From positions 9,457,226 to 9,521,225 of the forward strand of contig NC_087074.1 in the NCBI RefSeq assembly GCF_026151205.1: a stretch of 64,000 nucleotides of DNA, written 5' to 3'. The position numbers and the translations under genes were made by a program. Under the pieces are notes generated by a model. That model was not told the origin of the DNA and did no database searches. It worked only from the letters and a program-made list of their open reading frames with translations. Source of the DNA: Bolinopsis microptera (taxonomy: Eukaryota > Ctenophora > Tentaculata > Lobata > Bolinopsidae). This document shows, piece by piece, positions 1 to 12,600 of this stretch; within the stretch, counting starts at the first letter, position 1; every line of letters starts with the position of its first letter.

Positions 1-155
1 ATTCATCCAGCAATTATATTTTACATAAGATCTAGTGGAGGGTAGGCAAATTGAATTTAATCTGTTTATATTGCGATTCTAGCGAATTCGTCGATCAGTT
101 TAGTCTGTAAATTATCTGGAGTTAAAAAGAGTTTGATAAAATAATATAAACGTAC

Positions 156-1941
156 TGCTGGTATAATTAGCAGTTTCAATAGTAAGAAGAGGAGTCTCTG
201 TAACAAGCTGATTATCAATAATGGGGGGCCACGTATCAATAGGGAACTCCATCATAGTTGCATACATTGCACCTGAAATAATAAGTTATATCATTAATCG
301 GTAGAACTTGGACGAGACAAATTATGGAGTGAGACGCTACAGTTTCCAGAAAATGTTGTGGAACATTTTTGGTGCCAAAACAATTAGACGTGTATATGTA
401 TTTGGGCTTCATGTGGAGGAGTTCAGTTTTTGTGATTCACTCTAAATCAAATCAGCAGACGAATGTGGGATGATCTTCGCTCTTAGAAGCCCTAGATTCG
501 CAATAACTTCACTCATAGCAGTCACAAGAATAATAAGCTCTAAACAAATTTTATAAGATGTTATGAAAAGTATATTATTGCCCACATAAAGGGGACGGCG
601 GATAATAAGTCAATTATTTGCTATTTTGATTTAATAATAATTGTAAGTCTTTATTTCTGTTGAATGGTAGAAAAGATAAAAACCAAGAATTGAAGATTCG
701 TTGGCACTCCGCAAGCAGTTGAGTATATCTGATGCACTAGAACAACCAGTCTGGTTTTTTAGGATCTCCCACTTCCCTTGTTGCTCGTCCATCCTGAAGG
801 ATAAAGAGAGCTTTAACGCGATACTATCAAGATATATTTCAAAGATACAATTATTGTGATTACCACAAATAGAGGGAAATCAACAAAAATTATAAGAAAT
901 GTCCAAACCTGGTTTTAGTGAAGGCCCATGGAGCGATCATGGTGCCCGATATGGAAATAGAGGAGGAGAAAAGACCGTCAGTGAGAGGAGATGTATGAAG
1001 ATAGGTTACAATTGCTCCTCCCGCTGATTCTCCCATGATTGTTACCTGTTAATGTGATTCTAATAATTTCTAAACTCTAAAAGCTTATTTCAATGATAGA
1101 AAAATCCTCATTTCAACTTTGTAAGATAAAATTAACTTCAAAATCTGAACTGTTCATAAACTAGTTGCTTAAATAAAGAGAATAAACTCACCCTGTTCTT
1201 GTCTCCACTAAATACTTCAATATGATTCTGGACCCACTCCAATGCCATTTTAACATCCCACAACCCCAGATTAGCAACGATACCATCGTAAGCATTCAAA
1301 AAGCCAAGAAGCTGCAGTCTATAGTTGACTGACACCAGCACTATATCAGCATATTCAACCAGTCCTGATCCGTCTCTACTGATACCATCTCCATTACTAA
1401 AACTACCACCGTGGATATAAAACAAAACCGGCTTTTTCAGGCCTTTGTTTATCCAATCATGCTTGGTTAAAACGTTAAGATAAAGACAGTCTTCTGAGAA
1501 AGAGAGCTGAGGACTGAGGTAGTCCGGTGAGGGAGGGTAAATGTTTTGTAGGCAGGAGGAAGGGAGGATGGTCGCGTCTATCTGCTCCCCTGAAATAGTG
1601 GCAGCACTGTTTATTTTTTAACGTAATATCTAACTCAAAACAGACGACTAAACTTAATAGACGGAACCAGCGAGAATTTATAATTTTGAGTCTAGATAGA
1701 TGTAATATTTCTCGCCGCGATCTTTATCTCATTACTAACCTTTACTATAAGTTCGTTTGACGGGGCGAGAGAATCTGAGCTGTCCAGTGGGGCTCTCTGC
1801 GTACGGTACACCAGTGAACCCAGCTATAAAGGAGTCTCCAGTACGTACTCTCCGGCCAGTTACCACTGCACCATCCACATCTACTGTCACGAACTTCTCT
1901 GTTCTCTCACGCCTAAAAGTCAGCAGATTTATTAGCTGCAT
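156..1941 (-). CDS. Carboxylesterase type B (cholinesterase/neuroligin family), 5' part, five exons, runs off left edge
   Basis: Exons traced on the minus strand: 1740-1941, 1192-1589, 909-1045, 684-793 and 156-272, with GT-AG borders and matching phases throughout. The encoded protein shows the family hallmarks in order: GVPYAESPTGQLRF near the N-terminus, SEDCLYLNV (signature 2), the oxyanion-hole HGGSF, NYRLQLLGFL, and then GESAGGA with the nucleophile serine in exon 3, followed by SISGTMIAPWAF and NCLRS. The acid and histidine of the triad would lie left of the window, so activity cannot be judged fully. The family hydrolyses carboxylic esters, and many members are secreted or membrane-anchored. 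The start is uncertain: an ATG at 1941 opens the frame, with an in-frame stop a little upstream, but a further upstream exon with a signal peptide is possible. The donor ending exon 4 (GTTTTT) is weak but is the one that keeps phase. Confidence 0.88.
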
Positions 1942-1974
1942 TTGGTCGAAATAAAAGATAAGCCACAGTTTCAA

Positions 1975-4900
1975 GTTGGCTTCAGACTAACTGTGAAATC
2001 AATTGACAAATCAATTTTATCACATATGTGCACATTCAGCATTAACTTGATGGACGTTTGGGAAATTGGTCACGTTTTCGGTAGCATGACTTGGCAACGA
2101 GTAGCAACGATAAAGGGTAAATAATGGGTTCATTCTGGCAGCGACATTGATATGGTTCTTGGACATATATTTACTTTTAACATCCATGCTTAATTAGAAT
2201 GCTGACATTATTAGAATATTATTTTAATTAACATTTATGACAGCTCCTATATCACGCACCAGATGTACGCGATGAGAGTCAAAAGGAAGAGTGATCGCCA
2301 GGGTCTTAGAATTGTTAAGATAGAATCTAGGAAACTTATGCTGGAAACTTTTACACCGTACACATTCTAAATAGTAAGTTGATGAAGTCGTTTCTTCAAC
2401 TGAACTTTTGTTATGTCTATATTTCATCTTTTGCAAGTTTACTGTATCTTTATTATATCTTTTAGAATCGTAAGGGATCAAGATTGTCAAGTCTCATGTT
2501 TAGAAATAGATTGATGTATTTGAATGGGAATCAATTGAATTAAGTGTGGATTAAAAGGAATAAATGGGGAATTTTGCGTTCATATTTGGTCGTTTATAAT
2601 ATGTATTAGCCAAAAAAAATAAGCTAGAGCCCAAAAATCCCAATTCAATCTTCCGTTAAAATTACCAAAACAAAAGGAGCTGTGGCTCAAACAAAATACA
2701 AACCGTTTCTTGGTGGCGCTAAAGGGCTGCAGGACTAGCAGCAGAAGGAAACAAGCTACACTCCGCATGTCTGTAAAAGTGAACTAAACAGGTGTGCAGG
2801 TTGTTGCTGAAGAAGAAACAAACTTCTCTCACATCTAACCACTCCCACTCTTTGACCGTCTGACTCCTGGCATTTTATTGCGTGCGTTTTTCGAACCTTA
2901 GCGATGTTTTGTTAGCGCGAAATTTGATCACAGCATGGGAGTTGTTGTAAACTTCGGTGTCCGTCAAAAGGACAGGTCTGTAAGATAAAGGGCCGAGCTG
3001 TATTAAGGGCATAAAGCTAAAGAGTGGCCTCGAGGAGAAGAATGTTCCAGAGAGCAGGTGTTAAGGCATTGTTTGGAAGAATATTGTTCGTTAAAGGATC
3101 GTTGTTATTTAAGTATTAATTACAGAGTTATTGCAGTATTTAATCGTTTATTTTAATAGACGGTGTGCACAGGTTTAATAAAATATGTCAAGATAAAGCA
3201 CTAAAAAAGAGTCTTACGACGATGGGGAACGGAATAAGATGACAGCTGCGAAGGTCTGGTTTAAAAATGGCGTACACCAAAGAAGAACAGATTTGAAGGG
3301 AGGATTAAGATCTAAAACGAGACGGAAATGTCAGTGGTACCGACAGGAACGTGACGTAACCCGTCGCATTCCACGGCAAAATACCTTAAAAATCCGGAGA
3401 AAATCCATACAAACCCCGACAACGGCGCGAAATTAGAATCTTCTCGAGAAGTAGTGAGTCCTCAGTTTTTTAACGAAAGTACAACTTTAGACGTGAAATT
3501 GACAGCAAACAATTTGCCATTTAGGAGTCACTGATCCGTGACAGAGGAATCATTACAATATTATTAACTGACTGGAGTCCGGGAGACGAGGGAAAAATAT
3601 CTAAATCATGACCATGAGAAAAAGAAATAGACAATCAATATCAAAAATAAATTCATTGCCTTTAACTTTTATATTAAATACTAAGTATTCAAAACCTCTG
3701 AGTGAAGGTTAACCCTTAAATGTTACTGCAGTAATAAAAAGTGATTCTGAAGCAGCATGGCCTTTTATGGGACATCTTCAATGCATCATAATATCATACA
3801 TTGACAAATGAATTCAAATATCTAGAACACGCTTTGACAAAAAAACTGCACCCGGAAAGATATATCTGAGCCATTCAACCGATATAGGGGGTCACCTCGT
3901 ACAATGGGAGCTGGAGGGGGGGGCGCTCCTTCATGAGATTGCTTTAATCCGATCCTTACGAAATTCGTAGTATAATCGAGTAACTACATTGATACGTCTA
4001 GGCTCATCTGATAAGATGGTCAAAGACTGGCTTTGACCAAGATGAGTTTCACAGAGTCTATAAAATGGACACAAAAAGATATCATAAATTCTATAAAAAA
4101 AACAAAGATAAAATGGGCATACGACAATCAACTACTATGATTATTTTGCAAAACATTGTTGATCAAAGTGAAAACAAAATTAAATAAAAGTCGAAAATAC
4201 ATCGATAATTCTTAAGATATGGCCATTCCGAATTCCGATCATCCTGTACTTTTGGTTCATAAGATTCCACTACTGGGGGGCCATAGTGCTATCCAGCATA
4301 ACATTTGACCAGCAACAGGAACAAGTCATCATCCAACGTAATTCAGTAACTCCTTCACTTAACTAACACCCTATTGTTGATCTTTTGTTGATCTCTCTGG
4401 TGAGTGAAGCTCTCAAACATACAAGTTTCGTTTTCCCAAAAGTGCACAGCAGGACAATAAACATAGAAGCCTTGGCTGTATTTCCAGTAGCGAAATACCG
4501 ATAAACTTCCGTATTAACAGTCAGTATGCTGGCAACACAACTGACTGTGTCATTCACTTTTCAGGCACCAACAATGCGATATAGTTTTAATGTTAAGATT
4601 CTCAGCAGGACCACAAAAGTACAACCATCTGATTTGAGATAAATAAAAAAAGTTTAAATTCCGTGAACAGTAAAACGCGGGACAGCTATTAATACTATTA
4701 CCGAAAACTCGAGCACATTAAATTATTTTTCAGTATTGACAGGATAAGGCTTGCCTTTGATTGACGATGCCGATCCTTTCCGTATAGATCTTTGAAGCGA
4801 GGGTTTGTAACATGCAGTTCAGACCAGGCAGATTAACTTATTAAAATCAGAGCTTGTCTTGGTAAAAGCATCGTAGTTATTATTTGATGTACCAATTTTA

Positions 4901-6678
4901 ACCCGGATAGAATATTGGTTTTAATGAACAAATTGGACAAAAGCTAGTTTCAGAACTGATAATCTGTCTCAAGGGTGCAAGACATTTTATCCTTTAACAT
5001 TTCATCTGACCGCGCTAATTACTTATTACCACCCGGTTTTAAACCTCAAACGTAACCTAATACCCAAACATAACTTTAACTCTAGTCCCAACCTTAACTC
5101 TTATTACTTCAACTCTGATTAACTCTGCAACTTATGTTAAAAGTACCCTAAGACAGACGCTGCATTTATATGTTATTCGGCTATCTAATACATCACGTAC
5201 CGTCTAGCTAGACTCTTCAGCCTAAAATTAAATAATGTCACCGAATTTATAACGGCGACCCGTAAAATGCTATGCCCAAGGGGAAAACAAAGTCCAATCC
5301 CGACTTTTTATCCTCTTGTTTTTCAAGAACAACAATTCTAGAACAGAAAGGTGACAATATAAAATAAATGTATTCAACTGCATTTGGAGACGAGAAGCAA
5401 AATAATGAGCAGCTGGAAAGAATTTGTATTTCACAGAATATCCTTGACATACTGATCACACAAAAGCAAGAAAATCATATTTGAAGCAGTGCGGAAAGTC
5501 CAAAAATTACAGTCGGTAGGTCTCGATACGTTTAAAGGAAAAGGATCAATAACAAGATTACATTTATCAATGAACAAACATATATAATATGCGTAATATC
5601 TGGTTTTCTTCCTAACATAACAATAAATATTTATCCAACCATATCCAATTAGTTGGCGGAAATCTTATAAATAGTTCTAATTTTAATGTGAGCTTAATTG
5701 TCAATTTGGCAATGAACTGTCTCGAGCACAAATTAATTAAAAATTAAAGCTTCACAGAAAGAGACAAATATGTAAATTTGCACAACTTAATAATTACCAG
5801 TACTACATACAAAACGTGTTAGAATAATGACTCGATGAATGAAAGAAGTGCTGGCTGGACGACACAATACAGAATTAAAACCGCGGAGCTCCGTGCTAGG
5901 CCCTTTATAATTTGCTACTGTCTTGCTAACATGGACTGTTAAAATCAATTGCTTCAATGTCATTTATAAAAAACGACGGTATAGAAACCCTGTGAAACTT
6001 TCCCAAAATAGGTATATATAACGACCGAACTGAAAGGTTGGGTCAGGAAGGAGTGGCTGGGTCAGGGAGCTGGGTACTAATGACCGATAGACGCGATAGT
6101 GGCGGGTGTCTAGTCCTTCACCCACAATCACCAGGACTCACTCCCCCACAAAACCCCCCACAATTAATCAGTTTATTTTTACTGTTACCGCGGCTCCTTC
6201 CCCTGAAATTATGTTTTATACTTCGTTATTTTTAGTTACTGTTCACTGACACCTAGGCGTGATATATTTTGTACCTGCTGGAGCAGTGGAATGTCAAAAG
6301 TTCGATCCCTGAACTTCTCAAAGTTAAACTGATAAAACGATCGATATGGAATGATTATTGTGGTGTCAAATTATTGACGTTCTGGCGTGATAATTTTTCA
6401 TGGATATTAATATGAAGAATTTAATATGAATGGGTTATTTAATACCATGTCATATCATACGCTTATCAAATCATGAGCCCAGGTAGTGGGCCCAGGTAGT
6501 GAATACCAACGACAGGTTTTGGTGGAAATTTAAAATCTAAAATATATGCAGTCACGTCACATACATAACTAATCCATCAGTAACAGAAACTTCAGATAAA
6601 ACGGCAACAAAAGCTGATCGTCTAAAAGTAAAATGCAATAAATTAATAAAAGAGCCCCTTTGTGTTAAAAACTAAAAA
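1975..6678. other. Intergenic region without a supported gene
   Basis: AT-rich sequence between the esterase 5' end and the FTSJ3 stop codon. Only short open frames without family resemblance or splice support occur (for example an 88-codon frame at 2224-2490 minus). A stretch at about 5,035-5,130 has loosely periodic AACCYTAACTCT-like text. I see no RNA gene or mobile element that I can support. Confidence 0.5.
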
Positions 6679-9600
6679 TCATCTTGATCTCGGTTTATGT
6701 CCGACTCTGTTTCTTGCTTTCTTAATCTTAGGTGCGCCCTTCTTCTTAGCAGCCGCTCGTTTCATTCCGTCGACATCCTTCTTCATTCTGGAGTCAACAA
6801 ACTTAACCCTACCCTTAGCTGTTGCTGGTCTCTTTTGGAACTGACCATTAGCTGAAGTTTATGTAAATTAAAATAAAGTTATGAGTTAGGTTACGTGACA
6901 CTAAATTATTATAGGCGTTTACCACGTAAAATAACTTGTACGCCATGCAACAATTTCTGGGACTAATTCTTGGAATTTTCAACCGGCTTTGAGATGATAT
7001 TCTAGATGAGTTTAAAACTTAAATGCAATAATATTTGCTCACCCCTCTTAGCCTTAACATAAGTAGTCTCTTGTTTCTTCTTGCCCTGTTCCACTTTCTT
7101 CACCATTTGTTTCAGCTTCATAACTTGTTCTGCTTGAGCACCGCCACTGTTATCAGTGATAAGGTCCGCTTGTTCTGCAAGTTTCTTCAACTTTTTCATA
7201 GCCTGAAAACGTTGAGACAAGATTAGTGTTTGCTGCATTTTAAATAAGGATCCACCAGATTAACTCAATTAGGCGACAAATTTGATACATAAACTACAAA
7301 TAGCTGTCCCTTCACTCTTCATAACAAAATTGGCAGTTAAATATCGCGCATTAATCATATTTAATGATCAATCATAGACTCGCCTTAAACTTGGCCTTTG
7401 CCTTTGCCTCCGCTATTTTCTTGATCGGTCTGGCGTTGATCTCCCTGACTTGCTGCTTATACTCATCCACCTGCTCCTTGGTTACAGGTAGCTGTTTCTG
7501 ATAATACTTCTTCTCCTCGTCTTCAAACCAGTCTGGGAGATCCTCCTCACCCCAAGCCCACCTGGAAATATTGAGGAATTTAAATATGTGAAAAAAGGCA
7601 GTGCAGTGGAATAAAATGTTTGGACCATCGATAAAATCAGGAACTACTTTTTAACAACGTAGTCAAAAGAGGGAGCTAATCTCTTACACCAACCACCTTC
7701 CTCTAATACTTAATCTAATTATAATTCTATCTAGAAACCATTTGTTTAGATCTTACTGGACCTACGGTGAAAATAAAACTCACCTATGATACCCAGCATC
7801 CATTATCTCGTTCTTCCTCTTCCTGCTGGTCACAATCTGTTGGCCTAATGCCAGTTCGGCCGCTGTCAAGGCTTTGTGACGTTTCTGTGCTGGTACCACT
7901 TCCATATCCTCTGTTGTTTTGGACGCAGGTTCTTTTCGCTTCTTATCACGAAGGTCCCGATAGTCTTCGGCATCAGATTCTGAGTCAGAATCTGTTTCGG
8001 AGTCTGATTTGTCATCTTTGGGTGTTTCTTTCTTTGGTTCAGATTTCTCGCCCTCGGCTTCAGGAAGATCAAATTTAACTTTTTTGGCCTCTGGTTCTGA
8101 TGTTGACTTATCAACTTTTTCCTTATTAACTCCAAAGGCACTCGCCATAGCATCCACCTCTAGATCTTCGTCAATATCTTCTTCAGCAAGCTTGTCTTTC
8201 AACTGAAATCAATATTCGTATTGTATAAAAGTTGGCAAAATCTTATTTGTTAGTACAAATTATAAGATGACGAAAACCTTATGAATGCCAAAAGACACGA
8301 AAGCAGGAGTAGGATTATTCAAGTTTTTAATTGAGATACCATTGTCCAGTAATAGTATGGTACAGACGAATAACATTTATACCTTGTTGAACCACAGATT
8401 TGTCTTATCGATCTTGTCCCTTTTCTCCTTCACAAGCAAAGGATTGGCCTCCTTTTCTTCTTCCTCCTCTTCAACCTCGTCCTCTTCGTCTGTAGCGGAG
8501 TCAATATCTTCACCTACGGGATATTACGTCTTAACCACAAAATTCCTCTCTAAACTTGTATGACAGCAACAACATGGTACTTTCCATAGTACGATTAAAT
8601 TAACAACCAGCAAGCCGCAGACGGAATGAGTACCTAAAGGCTAAATATTTACAGTAAGTTTTTTTAAATACCATCTTCTTCATCGTCTGCATCACTACCA
8701 TCGTCATCACTTTCATCTTCATCTTCATCTTCCTCCATTACTATTTCTTCCACCTCCTTTAGTTCCTCAATAGGATCGTCTGCTTGAACTTCTGTTGTTT
8801 CGACTTTCTCCAGACCCTTAAATTTGTAAAATACTAAAGCAACAAATCTTTTCGATGTTTAAAAACGAATTTTATCTTTTGAGCATAAACCATTTAACGA
8901 CATAACACAATTTAAGATAACATAAAAACAGACGCTTGGAATCATATTTCCAATATTTCATATACATTTTCATATATTATGGTAATGATAAAGAGCAATT
9001 AGGACTAGGGGGTATGGTCTTTTTGTTTTTTTTGTTTAACATACCTGTTTACTTTTGATCGATTGTAAATTGAACAGATTAGGATCCTCGTCTGCTCCAA
9101 ACGCTTCCTTGGGCACATCCAATCCTTTAGCAACCTTGGCTAGGTTCTTTTCTTTTAATTTGCTCCCTTTCTTCTTCTTTTGGCGCTTTATCGCTTTCTC
9201 TGCTGTTTGTAATTCTACGATTTGGTGCTCGATTTTTGTCTAAGGAAGTGTTAATAATTGTAGTGATTATAAGACGTATTTGAGTATTTATATTTGTTAT
9301 TCCAACAATGCACAATAACTTTTACAACGCTTGGTCTCCACACCACACCAATCATAATGTCTATTTCACTAAAGTACCCATTTTTAAATTTTATTGCTAA
9401 ATTAGCAGGACAGGCGAGTCTCAATGACAAACCTCTTCATCTTCTTCCTCTTCTTCCATCTCTACGTCTTCATCTACTTTCTCCTCCGGACCTTCATCTT
9501 TCAGTATCTTTTCCCGCCATTTGATGATATTTCTGAAGTTTGAAAATCATAACTCGACTAGACCATCTGCTGAATTTATTTATACTAATAAAATATGTTA

Positions 9601-12600
9601 TGTTACCATGGGTGATGATTTTGCCTTATCTAGAATCACTCACTTGATCTCCCTCTTTCCAAGAACTTTTATATCTTTAAGAGACTCTTTGAGTTCAATT
9701 GTTGTGTGTTTGCTGTCCAGTAACTTCTCATCTTTTATCTCTGAGATGATAATATGGTATCATACATCATTATTATAAGTAACCACCTTAAGAAAAGGTC
9801 TACAAGTACAACAGAAAATATAGAATCGATTGCTGTATAAATTTAACTAATGGGAAAGAAAACAACAACAAAAAAAACAGATTATTGCCTCATAGTCATA
9901 AATACTTCAGAAAACTAACCGATGGTATAAGCACTGCTGAGCAGATCCAAATGGTCCTCTGAGTCGATAAATAACCTTGCTGGAATAGTCTTGTGTAACG
10001 ACAATGATGCACCATCGGAGTAACCTTCTCTGGATCTGGTGAATTTCTGAAAGAGAGATGTATTCAATTGGAAGTATTTACAAATCTGGTCGGTTTCCAT
10101 TTGCTATCAAGTGAATTTTAAAAAAGAGTTTTCCGTTTTACGCCACAGAGATGGAACGTATTTGAACAAAATAAACTAGAATTTATAAACGTTTTATTTA
10201 TAAACTTAGAAAATATCAGCATTTTGCTTACTGCTGGATTGATGAGGTTTAGTTTCTGGTTGTTTGTTTCTTTGGCAACGTCAGCGAAAACACATTTGTA
10301 ACTGAAGAACTTCGGATCGATCTTGTCCGGAGCGAGGAAATGCTGGAATATATTTCCGATCAAAACTAATCGATCCTTGTCAGTAAAAGTGAAACCTTTG
10401 TTTTAATTGATTCCATAGTCGAATTTATTACGGTACAAATTATAGTTGAGATCATTTTCTTACCTGACAAACCACGAATATCTCTGCAGATTCGTTTCTG
10501 GAAGCTTGCGGTTTTGTTGCCATCACTTTTTTGAAAAACTGAAAATAACTTATTGATCATTGAACCCGAACGGCGAACATATTTCCTTTTTATGTGAAGT
10601 CTAATAAATTAATATCGGAGATAAAAAAGTACATATTTTGTATGGGCAATATTAAGTGAAATTCAACAGCAGTGATTTTAAATACAAAAAGTACTCATTA
10701 TCATAGGTAAACTTTGCCAACCTGTTGGAAGACCCAGAGTAAAGCCTGGTAATCTTTACTTCTGAATATCTTGGTGACGAATGTTCCGCCCTCTTTCAAA
10801 AATTCAGCAGCTACTTTAAAAGCTGATAACGTTAACTGAGCTGAAAATATGAACATTAAATAACAAAACTGGACCAAACAAAATTACAGAGGTTGTTTTA
10901 ACACTGACCTTAAGGGAAGATCAGGACTTGAAACTACAAACTGAAAGGGACCCTAACCTTGGCTGAAAGCATCCTGTACCCAAGCTGTACCAACATTTGG
11001 GGCTCCATCATTCAGCACACAGTCCGCTTTCCATGTCTGCATCTGTTTTTTGAGCTTAGATCGGCAGCTGTCCGACGTGATGTCGTCAACAAATGTTGTG
11101 ACATTAGGGATTGCCCTGCAAGTAGCGAACTTTTAGTTACTGTAATAAACTCTAAACACCGCAAATATAAGTAAATATAGGCAATAAGTAATAACAGACT
11201 AATATAGGCAAATACAGGCAAATTGGACGAACTTGTTATTCGTGCACAGCTAGTAAGGTTTGCACGATCTGGCATGCCCATGTTTTAGTTAGAACTCTTA
11301 TTTATGTTATAACCACTCAACCAGTGCAGTGCTAGTATCACTTACTTGATAGGATCCAGATCTATACCAATGATAAGAGAAGAAACAGGCATGAACTTGG
11401 CTGCCACCTGACACCAGGACCCAGGCGCTGCACACAGATCAATACATACTCTCGCGTTCTCTAGAAACCCAAACTTTCTGTTAAGTTGGATCAGCTTGAA
11501 GGCTGATCGGGCTCTGTAACCTGGGGTTGTGCTATTAAAAGACACTGTCCAAATTTAGGAATATTAGTGGGTAAGTTTAGGAAATCTGTGGGGGGGGGGT
11601 CCAACCCGATCCAATCCGATCATTCCGATCCCGATTTTGGCCTCATCAACCCTCATATCGGAAAAAATCGGGAAAATTTAAATCTTCCCTCTGAGGTTTC
11701 TAGGCGATATAGGTAGCTATTTCTGTACTTAAATATGACAAGAAATCGATTGGTGGTGGTCCCAGAACCCCAAAATAGTTTCTTGTTCCAAACAAGAATC
11801 GTTTCGTCCGGAAAAAAAACACACTGTCGTATCAACTTTTGTTTGACAGAAACATCCACCCCGGTCCACAATTGAAAGAGGTACGGTTGGTAATAACAAT
11901 CGTAACAAATAGCGAACGCTTTAGTAACTTTTGATTTAAATTGTCTCCACAATTTGTAACAGGCTATCTGCAGAAATGGGTAGCACAGTTATCTCTTAGA
12001 TACAAAGAATAGTTTACACAATTTTTAATAACATTAAAAGGGATGAAAATCACTTTATTTATCAAAATCTTTATTTATCATGTAACAACTTTTCCATAGT
12101 ACTGGAGAGTAAAACTATGTTAAACAAAAAAATTCTACAGCACATTTTGAGTCAGTAACAGTAACATGTCAATATGTTACAGACTCACATGCGTTTAAAA
12201 ACATTTTAGTAACAATAAATTGTGTAAACTGATGAGGAGGAGGATGAGGACTGAAGAAGAGGAGGACTGAGGAGGAGGAGGAGAAGGAGGAAAACTGAAG
12301 AGGAGGAGGACTGGGGAGGACTGACGAGGAGGAGAAGGACCGAGAAGGACTGAGGAGGAGGAGGAGGACTGACGAGGAGGAGAAGGACTGAGGAGGAGGA
12401 GGAGGATGAGGAGGACTGACGAGTAGGAAGAGGACTGGGGACTGAGGAGGACTAAGGAGGAGGAGGAGGAGGAGGAGGCTGAGGAGGACTGACGAGTAGG
12501 AAGAGGACTGGGGACTGAGGAGTACTAAGGAAGAGGATGAGGAGGATGAGGAGGATGAGGCGGAGGAGGAGGAGGACTGATGAGGAGAAGGAGGAGGAAG

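Noticed and set aside
3239-3436. 65-codon basic frame in the left intergenic region
   Set aside because: No homology, splice support or codon pattern distinguishing it from chance.
6290-6320. GTTCGATCC, like a tRNA B box
   Set aside because: No matching acceptor or anticodon stems could be drawn around it.
11012-11281. 89-codon minus frame overlapping FTSJ3 exon 3
   Set aside because: Wrong frame relative to the NDGAPNVG-encoding exon, and it crosses the intron border.
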